From: Aminivibrio sp.
GTDB taxonomy: Bacteria; Synergistota; Synergistia; Synergistales; Aminobacteriaceae
DNA: 64,000 nt
Assembly (NCBI RefSeq): GCF_016756745.1
Contig: NZ_JAESIH010000047.1
Location: 1-64,000, forward strand
Reading direction: 5' to 3'
In this document: positions 23,959-32,753 of the stretch, one piece after another
How positions within the stretch are numbered: position 1 is the first letter of the stretch
Layout of the letters: every line of letters starts with the position of its first letter
Position numbers and translations under genes: made by a program
Notes under the pieces: generated by a model
What the model was told of the DNA's origin: nothing
Databases searched by the model: none
The model's input: the letters and a program-made list of their open reading frames with translations, nothing else

Positions 23959-25512
23959 ATGAATCAACGCCAGCCGCTGGTACGCATGAAAAAGATCACG
24001 AAGCGGTTCGCCGGTGTAACGGCAAACCACGAGGTGGATTTCGACGTGCGCCCGGGAGAAGTCCACGCTCTGCTCGGAGAAAACGGCGCAGGGAAATCCA
24101 CGCTCATGAACATTCTCTACGGCCTGTACCGCCCGGACAGCGGCTCTCTCTTCATCGACGGGAACGAGACTGCCTTCGCATCCCCAGGGGACGCCCGGAA
24201 AGCCGGGATCGGCATGGTCCACCAGCACTTCATGCTCATTCCCAGCCAGACGGTGTGGGAGAACATGATCCTCGGCCTCGACGGTCTCCCCTGTATTCTG
24301 CCGAAGAACGACATCCGGGACAAAATCGTCTCCCTCTCGTCGAGATACGGCCTCATGGTGGACCCCGACGCCGGTATCTGGCAGCTCTCCATCGGGGAGC
24401 AGCAGCGGGTGGCCATTCTCCAGATGCTCTTCCGCCAGGCGAACATCCTTATCCTCGACGAGCCCACGGCGGTGCTCACCCCCCAGGAGGCGGAGCTCCT
24501 CTTCGAGACCGTGCGGCAGATGACCTCCGAGGGGCATGGCGTGGTCTTCATCTCCCACAAGATGGACGAGGTCATGGGCCTTTCGCAGAGAGTGACCATC
24601 CTCCGGAAGGGGAAGCTCGTCGGCACGGTGGAGACTGCCTCCACCTCCAAGGAGCAGCTCGCGGAAATGATGGTGGGACAGAAAATGGTCTATACCGTAA
24701 GCAAGCCCCCTCTGGAACCAGGCGACCCGGTACTTGAATGCGCCTCCGTCTGCGCTCTTGGAGACAGAGGCTTCCCCGCCGTAAACCATGCCACGTTCCT
24801 TGTGCGCCGGAGGGAGATCCTCGGCATAGCGGGAGTCGCGGGGAACGGACAGCAGGAACTGTGCGAAACTCTCGTGGGCCTGCGGAAAGTCGAATCGGGA
24901 ACCATTCATGTCAACGGCCGGGAGATGACCAACGCCCTGCCGAAGGATTTCATCCGGCAGGGCGTCCATTACATACCCGCCGACAGAAAGGGAACGGGCC
25001 TTGTTCCCAACATGAACGTGAGCGAGAACTCCATTCTGAAGCGCTATTGGATCCCCCCCGTCTCCCGGGGGCCCTTCCTGAACTGGAAGGAAGTGTTTTC
25101 CTTCGCCAGGGAGCTTGTCTCCAGGTTCAACGTGAGTACGCCGTCCATAGAAACTCCCGTCCGCAACCTCTCCGGGGGAAACCTGCAGAAACTCATGCTC
25201 GGCAGGGAACTAAGCGACTCCCCCGTCGCCCTGCTCGCCGTCCATCCCACCTGGGGGCTCGACGTGGCCGCAACCAAGTTTGTCAGGGAACAGCTTCTGT
25301 GTCACCGTGAAAGGGGTGGGGCAGTGCTCCTCGTGTCCGAGGACCTGGATGAACTTCTCGCCCTGAGCGACAGGCTCGCCGTGATGTGCAAGGGGGAAAT
25401 CATGGGCATTCTCGACAACCCGTCATCTGTGCCGGTGGAAACCATCGGCCTGATGATGGCGGGGACACCCCTTGAGGAACTGGAAAAACGCGACGGAGGG
25501 ACCGTCCGGTGA
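23959..25512 (+). CDS. BMP-type nucleoside ABC transporter, double ATP-binding protein
   Basis: This 517-residue protein carries two fused ABC modules, as in RbsA and NupA/YufO. Module 1 has Walker A GENGAGKSTLM (about 36-46), signature LSIGEQQRVAILQ and Walker B ILILDEPTAVLTP. Module 2 (from about 255) has a degenerate Walker A, GVAGNGQQELCE, and signature LSGGNLQKLMLGREL; its Walker B is weakened to VALLAVHPTWGLDV, typical of this family. AGGAGG precedes the ATG. Its stop overlaps the permease start as GTGA. Confidence 0.92.
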   Translation: MNQRQPLVRMKKITKRFAGVTANHEVDFDVRPGEVHALLGENGAGKSTLMNILYGLYRPDSGSLFIDGNETAFASPGDARKAGIGMVHQHFMLIPSQTVWENMILGLDGLPCILPKNDIRDKIVSLSSRYGLMVDPDAGIWQLSIGEQQRVAILQMLFRQANILILDEPTAVLTPQEAELLFETVRQMTSEGHGVVFISHKMDEVMGLSQRVTILRKGKLVGTVETASTSKEQLAEMMVGQKMVYTVSKPPLEPGDPVLECASVCALGDRGFPAVNHATFLVRRREILGIAGVAGNGQQELCETLVGLRKVESGTIHVNGREMTNALPKDFIRQGVHYIPADRKGTGLVPNMNVSENSILKRYWIPPVSRGPFLNWKEVFSFARELVSRFNVSTPSIETPVRNLSGGNLQKLMLGRELSDSPVALLAVHPTWGLDVAATKFVREQLLCHRERGGAVLLVSEDLDELLALSDRLAVMCKGEIMGILDNPSSVPVETIGLMMAGTPLEELEKRDGGTVR

Positions 25513-26594
25513 GAATCAAAGTCGAACCCCGGCTGACCTCGACATGGAAACTGTCCGTCGCCATCCCCTTTTTCTCCCTTGCCGCCGCCATTCTCTCGGG
25601 AGGAGTGTTCCTCTTTTTCATGGGCGTTTCCCCTCTCCAGGCGTACCGGGCCATTCTCACATCGGCCCTCGGGGATGCCTACGGAATCAGTGAAACGGTG
25701 GTAAAGGCCATCCCGCTGATCATGGCAGGCATCGCCGTCATGCTTTCCTTCACCATGCTCATCTGGAATATCGGCGCGGAAGGGCAGATTTTCATGGGAG
25801 CCATTGCCGCCACTGCAATGGTCAGGTTCTTCTATACCGACAACAAGATCGTCATGCTCCTGCTCATGTTTCTTGCGGCGGCGGCGGCGGGGGGCATATG
25901 GGCGGCCATAGCTGGTTATTTCAGGGCGAAGTGGAACGTCAACGAGATTATCACCACCCTGATGCTCAACTACGTGGCCATGAACTTCCTCAACTATTTC
26001 GTCTTCGGCCCGTGGAGAGACCCCTCGAGCCTTGGATTTCCCATGACGCCTCCCTTCCCCGATTCAGCCAGGCTGCCTGTCTTCTGGGGCACCCGCATTC
26101 ACGGGGGACTCGTCCTTGCGATTATTCTCCCCCTTCTTTTCTGGGTTATCCTGAAGTTTACCCGGTGGGGGTATGAAATCCGGGTCATGGGAGAGAACCC
26201 GAAAGCGGCGGGATTCGCAGGGATGAATTACCTGAAGAACGTGGTCCTCGTCATGTTCATTTCCGGCGCCATAGCGGGAATCGCCGGGATGTGCGAGCTT
26301 TCCGGGCTCCAGGGCAGGCTCCAGCACGGCTTCTCGGGCGGCTACGGCTTCACCGCCATCATCGTTGCCTGGCTCGCCCGTCTCCATCCCATCGCCATCA
26401 TTTTCGTCTCTTTCCTCATGGGCATTCTGCTCGTGGGGGGCGAGACGCTCCAGATCGTCATGCGGCTCCCTCTCTCGAGCGTCATGGTGTTTCAGGGCCT
26501 GATCCTGTTCTTCGTCCTCGGCGGTGAGTTCTTCCGGAAATACACCCTGAGGATCATTCCGGCGAAAGACACTCCCCGCAAGGAGGGAGCATAA
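25509..26594 (+). CDS. Nucleoside ABC transporter permease 1 (NupP-like)
   Basis: This 361-residue permease of the BPD_transp_2 family has about ten transmembrane segments. Conserved blocks are GAEGQIFMGAIAAT, KWNVNEIITTLMLNYVAMNF, GENPKAAGFAGMNYLKNVV and GYGFTAIIVAWLARLHPIAI. It starts at GTG in a 4-nt overlap with the ATPase gene, implying coupled translation. It pairs with the next permease to form the channel. Confidence 0.92.
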   Translation: MRIKVEPRLTSTWKLSVAIPFFSLAAAILSGGVFLFFMGVSPLQAYRAILTSALGDAYGISETVVKAIPLIMAGIAVMLSFTMLIWNIGAEGQIFMGAIAATAMVRFFYTDNKIVMLLLMFLAAAAAGGIWAAIAGYFRAKWNVNEIITTLMLNYVAMNFLNYFVFGPWRDPSSLGFPMTPPFPDSARLPVFWGTRIHGGLVLAIILPLLFWVILKFTRWGYEIRVMGENPKAAGFAGMNYLKNVVLVMFISGAIAGIAGMCELSGLQGRLQHGFSGGYGFTAIIVAWLARLHPIAIIFVSFLMGILLVGGETLQIVMRLPLSSVMVFQGLILFFVLGGEFFRKYTLRIIPAKDTPRKEGA

Positions 26595-26595
26595 C

Positions 26596-27525
26596 ATGGA
26601 AATGATCATCCCCATCCTCACCGCCGCGGTCAGGAGCGGAACCCCCATTCTCTACGCCACCCTGGGGGAGATTCTCACGGAAAAGGGAGGAATCCTCAAC
26701 CTCGGCCTTGAAGGCATCATGCTCATGGGGGCCTACACCGGCTTTTCCGCCGCCTATTCCACAGGCAGCGCATGGCTCGGCGTGGCGGCGGCCTTTCTCG
26801 TGGGGGCTCTCATGGGCCTTGTCCATGCTTTCATCTGCGTTTCCCTGAAGGGCAACCAGGTGGTCAGCGGCCTCGCTCTGGCCATGTTCGGTACGGGAGC
26901 AAGCTCCCTCCTCGGAAGGAACTTCGTCGGCTTCACCATTCCCGGGCTTCCCCGGATCAGCGTCCCCATCCTCGCCGACATCCCGGTGATCGGTCCCGTC
27001 TTCTTTTCTCACGACGCCCTGACCTACTGCTCCTACGGCCTGGTGATCTTCTTCTGCTGGTTCTATTCCTCCACCCGGCCCGGGCTCTACCTTCGGGCAG
27101 TGGGAGACAACCCGAGGGCGGCGGACGCCATGGGCATTTCCGTGGCGAAGACCCGGTACTTCTATACTCTGGCGGGGGCGGGCATCGTGGCCGTGGGAGG
27201 AGCCTACATGTCCCTGGCTTATACAAAGATGTGGGGGGAACTGATGACTGCGGGACGAGGATGGATTGCCGTAGCGCTGGTCATTTTCGCCATCTGGAAT
27301 CCTGCCCGGGCGGCCCTCGGCGCCTATCTCTTCGGGGGCGTGGAAGCCTTCCAGCTTCGCATCCAGACAGCCGGAACCACCATTCCCACCCCGGTGCTGA
27401 TGATGCTTCCCTATCTCATGACCATCGGCGTGCTTCTCTTCATCTCGATAAAAAAGGGAAAGGGCATCATTTTCGGAGCCCCGGCTTCCCTGGGAACGCC
27501 ATTTTTCCGGGAGGAAAGGGACTGA
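26596..27525 (+). CDS. Nucleoside ABC transporter permease 2 (NupQ-like)
   Basis: This 309-residue permease begins one base after the previous stop. Family features are TPILYATLGEILTEKGGILNLGLEGIMLMGA, KGNQVVSGLALAMFGTG, RAVGDNPRAADAMGISVAKTRY and GRGWIAVALVIFAIWNPARA. This N-terminal arrangement defines the second permease of BMP-type importers. With gpt nearby, the system probably imports purine nucleosides. Confidence 0.92.
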   Translation: MEMIIPILTAAVRSGTPILYATLGEILTEKGGILNLGLEGIMLMGAYTGFSAAYSTGSAWLGVAAAFLVGALMGLVHAFICVSLKGNQVVSGLALAMFGTGASSLLGRNFVGFTIPGLPRISVPILADIPVIGPVFFSHDALTYCSYGLVIFFCWFYSSTRPGLYLRAVGDNPRAADAMGISVAKTRYFYTLAGAGIVAVGGAYMSLAYTKMWGELMTAGRGWIAVALVIFAIWNPARAALGAYLFGGVEAFQLRIQTAGTTIPTPVLMMLPYLMTIGVLLFISIKKGKGIIFGAPASLGTPFFREERD

Positions 27526-27573
27526 TTCCCTTCCTTCACTATCTGCTGGAAAGTACAGGAGGATTCAATTATC

Positions 27574-28278
27574 ATGGATTTCTTTTTTGCCCATGTCCCG
27601 GCCTCGGGAAGCGTTCTGAACGCCCTTGCCATCGTGATCGGCTCCCTTGCGGGGCTGGTTCTTCACTCGCGCCTTCCCCAGAGGTTCGTAGCCATAACCT
27701 TCCAGGGACTGGGACTTCTGACCCTGTTTCTCGGCGTTTTTATGGCTCAGCGCACCCAGAGCTTTCTCGTCATGGCTTTCAGCATCGTCGGAGGTTCCCT
27801 TCTCGGGGAATACCTAAACCTCGAGAAGGGACTGAACAGGCTGGGGGAATGGACGAAGGTAAAAATCCGCTCGAAGAACGAAAAGTTCACCGAGGCCTTC
27901 ATTGCCTCATCCCTTCTCTTCTGCGTCGGCTCCATGGCCATTCTCGGGGCTATCGAGGAAGGCATGGGAGAGTTTCCGAGGCTCTTCGTCACCAAGTCGC
28001 TCATGGACGGCATGGCGTCCGCTGCCATGGCCGCCTCCATGGGACCGGGGATCGTGTTCTCGGCCCTTCCGGTGCTGCTCTACCAGGGGGGGATGACCTT
28101 TCTTGCGGGGACGGTGCAGACCGTGATGACCCAGCCAGTCATCGACGAGGTGAGCGCCGTGGGCGGCCTCCTTCTTCTCGGCATCGGTCTCTCCATACTG
28201 GAGATCAAAAGGGTCAAGGCGGTCAACATGCTTCCAGCCCTTTTGTTCGCCGGAATACTCGCATCCCTTTTCCGGTAG
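27574..28278 (+). CDS. DUF554 family membrane protein
   Basis: This 234-residue protein has about six to seven transmembrane helices. GSVLNALAIVIGSLAGL at the N-terminus, GSLLGEYLNLEKGLNRLGEW, FIASSLLFCVGSMAILGAIEEG and KSLMDGMASAAMAASMGPGI are DUF554 (YdfK/YqgA) hallmarks. The function is unknown. It follows the permease by 48 bp and may share its transcript. An imperfect hairpin with a T run (about 28293-28329) ends the unit. Confidence 0.88.
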   Translation: MDFFFAHVPASGSVLNALAIVIGSLAGLVLHSRLPQRFVAITFQGLGLLTLFLGVFMAQRTQSFLVMAFSIVGGSLLGEYLNLEKGLNRLGEWTKVKIRSKNEKFTEAFIASSLLFCVGSMAILGAIEEGMGEFPRLFVTKSLMDGMASAAMAASMGPGIVFSALPVLLYQGGMTFLAGTVQTVMTQPVIDEVSAVGGLLLLGIGLSILEIKRVKAVNMLPALLFAGILASLFR

Positions 28279-28292
28279 GCTCCCGTGGACGG

Positions 28293-28330
28293 AACGAGGG
28301 GAACCTCCGAAAGGGCTCCTCTCGTTTTTT
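28293..28330 (+). terminator. Imperfect terminator between DUF554 and the convergent SDR gene
   Basis: AACGAGGGG and CTCCTCTCGTT pair with bulges, followed by TTTTTT. It lies in the 89-bp gap between convergent genes. Confidence 0.55.
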
Positions 28331-28367
28331 CATGCACCCACCGATGCACTCATTCCGGGGGTGATCC

Positions 28368-29174
28368 TCAATAATAGGTTCCCTTCGTCCTGTAGTTCTC
28401 CCTCCGCTCATCAGCCAGCTTCCGGGCAAACTCGTCGAACACGTCCTTCTTCGTCCTGTAAAGGACATCGAAATCCCGGGCCGCCTGGGGAAGCACGATC
28501 ACCACCGATTTTTTCTCCATTTCGGCGAAAATGTATTCCACTGCCTCCTCCACACTTATGGAGTCAGGCGGAGGGGTCATATCGCCGAAGATCGCCGTCC
28601 GGACGTTGGCGGGGCAGAAGACGCTGAACCGGAGATTTTCGTTTTCCAGCTCGTAATTGAGGCTTTCCGTCATGGATATGACGGCGCTCTTGGTGGCGGC
28701 ATACACCGCCTGATAGGGTACCGGAATCCGGCCGGTGATGGACCCGGTATTGACGATATGACCGAAGCCCTGCTCCCGCATGATGGGGATGGCGCTGTAG
28801 GTTCCGTAGACCACGCCCATCAGGTTGAGGTCCACAACGAATTTCCAGATCTCGAAAGTAATCTGCTCCGTGGGGAGGGTCATTCCCACCCCTGCATTGT
28901 TGAAGAGGAAATCGAGATGTCCGTCAAAATCCCTCGCGTCACCCACCAGCTTTTTTACCTCGTCGAGCTTTGTGACATCCGTCAGGACGGGAAAAACCCT
29001 CCCGGGGTATTCGGCGTTCAACCTGTCCGACTCACGGGCGAGGTTTTCCTCCTTGAGGTCGCCCATAAAAACGGCCCTTGCGCCCCTGGCCAGCAAGCTC
29101 TCGGTGATGCCCAGCCCCAGTCCCGAAGCGGCCCCCGTGACGGCAGCCACCTTGTTTTCATAGTATCCGCCCAT
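28368..29174 (-). CDS. Short-chain dehydrogenase/reductase
   Basis: This 268-residue classical SDR has the cofactor motif TGAASGLGLGI (about 14-24), NNAGVGM (about 92-98), catalytic Ser in NTGSITGRIP and YAATK (Tyr about 160, Lys about 164). The residue after the second strand is Asp in MGDLKEEN, which favours NAD(H). It lies 18 nt downstream of an acetoacetate-decarboxylase-like gene on the same strand. The pair suggests metabolism of a small keto acid or ketone, but the substrate is not known. Confidence 0.9.
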   Translation of the reverse strand: MGGYYENKVAAVTGAASGLGLGITESLLARGARAVFMGDLKEENLARESDRLNAEYPGRVFPVLTDVTKLDEVKKLVGDARDFDGHLDFLFNNAGVGMTLPTEQITFEIWKFVVDLNLMGVVYGTYSAIPIMREQGFGHIVNTGSITGRIPVPYQAVYAATKSAVISMTESLNYELENENLRFSVFCPANVRTAIFGDMTPPPDSISVEEAVEYIFAEMEKKSVVIVLPQAARDFDVLYRTKKDVFDEFARKLADERRENYRTKGTYY

Positions 29175-29192
29175 AATGCAGTCTCCCCTTTC

Positions 29193-29993
29193 TTACGGCA
29201 GTCTTCTCGAATCACCCACGTTCAGCCGTGCGACGCCCTTGACCATGGTCCCTCCTGCCATCTTCAGCACGGGAAGGGAGGCAAGGGTACTGATGATCCG
29301 CGCCTGCAGGGGATGTTTCCACCAGTCGGGAGGTGTCCAGAGCAACCGCCCCTCCCCTTTCCAGCCTTTCTTCACGGTCATTTCCTGGGGATAGAGAGTG
29401 GCATGGCTCAGGGAAGCCCCTCCTTTCCCCAGGTTGGGAAGGTACCTCCAACCGAAATAGTTTACCTTTGACCGGGTGTTGATCTGCCAAATTTCAGCTT
29501 CTCCCTGTTCTTCCTTTCTCGAAAACTCGAGGGAGAGAAACGTATGGGACTCGTAGCTCGCCGCAGTGAACCACTCTTCCCCGTAATGGCGTTCCGAGGC
29601 GATGTCGGCGTAGATTTTCGGCATGCCGTCCTCCTCGCGCCCTCCCAGGATGGGGCATGCCTTGTTCTCCCAAATGACAAAAACGTATTCCCCCTCCAGT
29701 CCCTCGTCATTTCCCAGGTACCTGACGGGAGAAGACACCTGGATGAGCCGGTACTCGCCGCCGGACATCCAGTCGACTTCCCGCGCATTGGCGAACTGTA
29801 CGTTCACCATGGGGGCAAGGAGTTCGAAATCCTCCGGTAGAATGGACAGGAGAGCTTCCGGGTCCGTTTCAAAGATGACGGTAATCCCCGTCATATCGCC
29901 GTAGACGGTCCGCACGGGAGTGAATGGGGCTCCCCCGAAATGCACCGGCATCTTGTAGATGTCGTCGTCCTTAAGCACAAACCTACCCCTCAT
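29193..29993 (-). CDS. Acetoacetate decarboxylase-like protein
   Basis: This 266-residue protein belongs to the ADC-like superfamily. The core reads GEYVFVIWENKACPILGGREEDGMPKIYADI (about 100-130); the Lys after Pro aligns with the Schiff-base lysine region of acetoacetate decarboxylase, although the usual Lys pair is a single Lys here. TGITVIFETDPEALLSILP is the conserved N-terminal part. It may decarboxylate or otherwise act on a beta-keto acid, or be an aldolase-dehydratase of the same fold. It starts the two-gene unit with the SDR. Confidence 0.75.
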   Translation of the reverse strand: MRGRFVLKDDDIYKMPVHFGGAPFTPVRTVYGDMTGITVIFETDPEALLSILPEDFELLAPMVNVQFANAREVDWMSGGEYRLIQVSSPVRYLGNDEGLEGEYVFVIWENKACPILGGREEDGMPKIYADIASERHYGEEWFTAASYESHTFLSLEFSRKEEQGEAEIWQINTRSKVNYFGWRYLPNLGKGGASLSHATLYPQEMTVKKGWKGEGRLLWTPPDWWKHPLQARIISTLASLPVLKMAGGTMVKGVARLNVGDSRRLP

Positions 29994-30084
29994 GGTCGTC
30001 GTCCCCTTTCAGCATTGTTTATTCAGACAATACCGATTCTTCTTTGCAATATACGCTCTGTCGTGTTTTTTTTCAAGTCACTTT

Positions 30085-30155
30085 CTGCCCCTCCCCCCCG
30101 CCGGGGTTTGCCGGGGGGAGGGGCAGAAAAGGCCGGAGGCAAAATGCCTCCGGCC
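30085..30155 (-). terminator. Two strong hairpins downstream of the VanX-like gene
   Basis: GGCCGGAGGC (30131-30140) and GCCTCCGGCC (30146-30155) form a perfect 10-bp stem, followed on the minus strand by TTTTCTG, consistent with an intrinsic terminator. A second 16-bp stem with one mismatch (30085-30100 with 30111-30126) lies just beyond. The rest of the 190-bp gap shows no gene. Confidence 0.7.
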
Positions 30156-30182
30156 GAAAGAGCGACGTTTTGAAAAAAGCCG

Positions 30183-30932
30183 TTATAGGGACTTCCAGCG
30201 AAATGGCGGTTCGGCGGCGCCGTAAGGGGCCGTTTTTTCCCCCCTGAGCAGCGCCCAGCTCTGGTTGCCGTAATCGTAATGCCACCACTCGTCCGGATAA
30301 TTCGTGAAACCGGCCCTGGTCATGACGGCATACAGCAGTCTCCTGTTGGAGAGAGCCTCCTCTTCCGCTGCGGTCATCCGCTCCTTCGCCGCCAGTTTCC
30401 TCTCGAAATAATCTGTGGCCGACCTGTCCGTAGTTTCGTCGAATTCCGTGCCCATAGGGATACAGAGGCCCGATTCATCCACGATGGTCAGGTCCACGGC
30501 TCCCCCCGTGACATGAGGGGAGGGATGGGCGGGGGATACGGAGGGCTTCGCCACGAACTGGGAGGCCAGCGTGGAGATTTCCTGGTCGTCGAGCAGGGGC
30601 ATCTTCTCCCTCAGTTCGGACCTGAATTTCTGGAAAAGAGAGGTCTGCACCGCCCTGGGCCTCCAGCAGTCGAGCAGGACCAACCGGCACCCCTGGGGCA
30701 ACAGGTCAGCTGCGCTGCTCAGGCGCACAAGCACCGAGCGTCGGACAAAACACTCTGGAATCGCCCCCTCGACGCCGTGAATGTAATACTGGGGACTCGC
30801 CAGGATTTTCTCCGGAAGGTAGCCCGCAGAAACGAGGGGTTCACCGTTCTCCTCCACTGGTATCCGCCGGGAAGCATCCCATGAAAAGGTATCCGGCAGA
30901 CAAATCGGTATATCCTGATAGGGGTGGTTCAT
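30183..30932 (-). CDS. D-alanyl-D-alanine dipeptidase (VanX/DdpX, M15D)
   Basis: This 249-residue zinc dipeptidase has the VanX motif SPHVTGGAVDLTI (about 138-150; SxHxxGxAxD) with two zinc ligands. DEWWHYDYGNQ (about 214-224) supplies the catalytic Glu and third ligand. LDCWRPRAVQ carries the substrate Arg. There is no signal peptide, so it should act in the cytoplasm on D-Ala-D-Ala. It starts 16 nt after dctM of the second TRAP system, so it is co-transcribed. No vanH or vanA relatives are nearby, which makes a nutritional or recycling role more likely than vancomycin resistance. Confidence 0.9.
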   Translation of the reverse strand: MNHPYQDIPICLPDTFSWDASRRIPVEENGEPLVSAGYLPEKILASPQYYIHGVEGAIPECFVRRSVLVRLSSAADLLPQGCRLVLLDCWRPRAVQTSLFQKFRSELREKMPLLDDQEISTLASQFVAKPSVSPAHPSPHVTGGAVDLTIVDESGLCIPMGTEFDETTDRSATDYFERKLAAKERMTAAEEEALSNRRLLYAVMTRAGFTNYPDEWWHYDYGNQSWALLRGEKTAPYGAAEPPFRWKSL

Positions 30933-30948
30933 TCTCCTGCTCCTTCCC

Positions 30949-32238
30949 TCAGAGATTCAGCAGCCGCGGAAGCAGTGTGGTCAGCGGCGGGAACGAAATG
31001 ATGACCAGCAGCACAAGAAGGGCCACGCCGATGAAGGGCCAGATGTGGACGAACACGTCCGCCAGCTTCACCCTGCCCACGGCGGCGACAATATAGTTGC
31101 ACGCTCCCATGGGGGGCGTTATAAGGGCGATGGTGACGTTGAGGGTCATGACCACGCCGAAATGAAAGGGGTCGATCCCCGCCTTCAGAGCTATAGGAGC
31201 AAAGATGGGGGTAAGGAGGGCCAGGGTGGAAACTTCTTCCATGAACATGCCGACGGGGAAGATGATAGCGCTCAGCACGATCATGAGAAGCCACGGCTTG
31301 TCCAGCAGTCCCGCCTGGAGGATGAGGGAGGCGAACTTCTGGGGGACCTGCTCCCATTTGAGGAGCCACCCGATGACTGTGGCTGCTCCCATGATGAGAA
31401 AGATGGAGCTGGAAAGCCTCACCGTCTCATAAAATGATTCCGCCAGAGCCGTCATCGTGAGCTGCCTGGTGTAGAAAAGCCCGGCCAGAAGGCAGTACCC
31501 CACCGCCAGCGCTCCCGATTCGGTGGGGGTGACGATCCCGGTGACGATTCCCCCGACGATGATCACGGGGGCGAAAAGGGCCACCAGAGAACGGACGAGG
31601 ATCTCTTTTTTCCGTTTCCGGACATCGGCGAAATCCGCCACGGGAACCTGGTACCTGTGGGAATAGACATAGTTCATGGCCATGAAAGCCCCGCCGAGGG
31701 CAACCCCGGGAAGGATCCCCGCAGCGAACAGTCCTCCGATGGAGGTGTTGGTCATGGTGGCGTAGATGATCATGAAGATGCTCGGCGGGATGATCGGACC
31801 GATGAGGGCACTTCCTGCCGTGAGTCCAGCCGCATAGGGAGGAGAGAAGCCGTCCTTCACCATGGCAGGGATGAGGATGGAGCCGAGAGCCGAGGCGTCC
31901 GCCGCGGCGGAGCCGTTAACGCCTGCGAGGATGATCCCCCCCACCACGTTGACGTAGCCGAGGCCGCCCCTGACCGAACCCACAAGGAGCCTGCTGAAGT
32001 CAAGAAGGCGGTCGGTGAGGCCGGATCGGTTCATAAGGATGCCCGCAAGGATGAAAAACGGAATGGCCATTAGGGAGAAGACATCCATCCCTCCGAAAAA
32101 CTGCTGGCTCATGACCCTGAGAAGGGACAGGTCTCCCAGCATCACGATGCCGAAGAGGGACGTGGAGAGCAGGGAAAGGTAAAGGGGAACGCCGAGAATC
32201 ATGAGAATCAGAAAGGCGAACAGCATGGACAGGCCCAT
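30949..32238 (-). CDS. dctM: TRAP transporter large permease DctM (second system)
   Basis: This 429-residue protein has about 12 hydrophobic segments. AIPFFILAGILMNRSGLTDRLL, GGIILAGVNGSAAADASALGSIL, GPIIPPSIFMIIYATMTN and TPTESGALAVGYCLL are DctM hallmarks. It lies 4 nt after dctQ. Its sequence differs clearly from the DctM at 17324, so this is a distinct transporter and not a recent duplicate. Confidence 0.93.
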   Translation of the reverse strand: MGLSMLFAFLILMILGVPLYLSLLSTSLFGIVMLGDLSLLRVMSQQFFGGMDVFSLMAIPFFILAGILMNRSGLTDRLLDFSRLLVGSVRGGLGYVNVVGGIILAGVNGSAAADASALGSILIPAMVKDGFSPPYAAGLTAGSALIGPIIPPSIFMIIYATMTNTSIGGLFAAGILPGVALGGAFMAMNYVYSHRYQVPVADFADVRKRKKEILVRSLVALFAPVIIVGGIVTGIVTPTESGALAVGYCLLAGLFYTRQLTMTALAESFYETVRLSSSIFLIMGAATVIGWLLKWEQVPQKFASLILQAGLLDKPWLLMIVLSAIIFPVGMFMEEVSTLALLTPIFAPIALKAGIDPFHFGVVMTLNVTIALITPPMGACNYIVAAVGRVKLADVFVHIWPFIGVALLVLLVIISFPPLTTLLPRLLNL

Positions 32239-32242
32239 TCCC

Positions 32243-32746
32243 TCACCTCCTTCCTACGGTCTGCAGATGCATGAGGACCGTTCCGGCAAGAAGAAGGGCG
32301 AAGCCCACGGGTATTGAGAGCAGGGGGATGGTCTTGGGAATGTTCAGTGCCATGGTTTTCATGTCCCAGATCTGGACGGCGTTGACCCATCCGAGCCGGA
32401 TCATGAGGGACAGGATACCGACAGCAAGCAGGAAGCGCCCCCACTCGACGAATCTCCGCAGTGCAGCGGGAAAGCGGGGGACCACAAAGTCGATGACCAT
32501 GTGGTCCCCCTTCACCGCCGCACCCAGGGCGCCCATCATCACCATCCATACGAGAGAGAAACGGGCCACTTCTTCGGTCCAGATGATGGAGCTTTTCAGC
32601 ACATAGCGGCAGAAAATGCCGAGGAGAATGTCGCCGACATTGACCAGCAGGAGAAAACAGGCAGTCCATGCGCTGATCCGCTCAAGCCTGCGGGTCCAGC
32701 GGGCGAGACCGCTCCTTTTTTGCTCAGGGTGACGGGCGGGTTCCAT
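32243..32746 (-). CDS. dctQ: TRAP transporter small permease DctQ (second system)
   Basis: This 167-residue four-helix protein has the conserved stretch IIWTEEVARFSLVWMVMMGALGAAVKGDHMVIDF. The ATG at 32746 is 7 nt after the dctP stop. A longer frame overlaps dctP and is not needed. Ribosome binding is weak, so translational coupling is likely. Confidence 0.88.
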   Translation of the reverse strand: MEPARHPEQKRSGLARWTRRLERISAWTACFLLLVNVGDILLGIFCRYVLKSSIIWTEEVARFSLVWMVMMGALGAAVKGDHMVIDFVVPRFPAALRRFVEWGRFLLAVGILSLMIRLGWVNAVQIWDMKTMALNIPKTIPLLSIPVGFALLLAGTVLMHLQTVGRR

Positions 32747-32753
32747 GACGACG

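Noticed and set aside
30183-30932. Vancomycin-resistance locus
   Set aside because: Only the VanX-like dipeptidase is present. No ligase or dehydrogenase partner is seen, and the operon context is a TRAP transporter.
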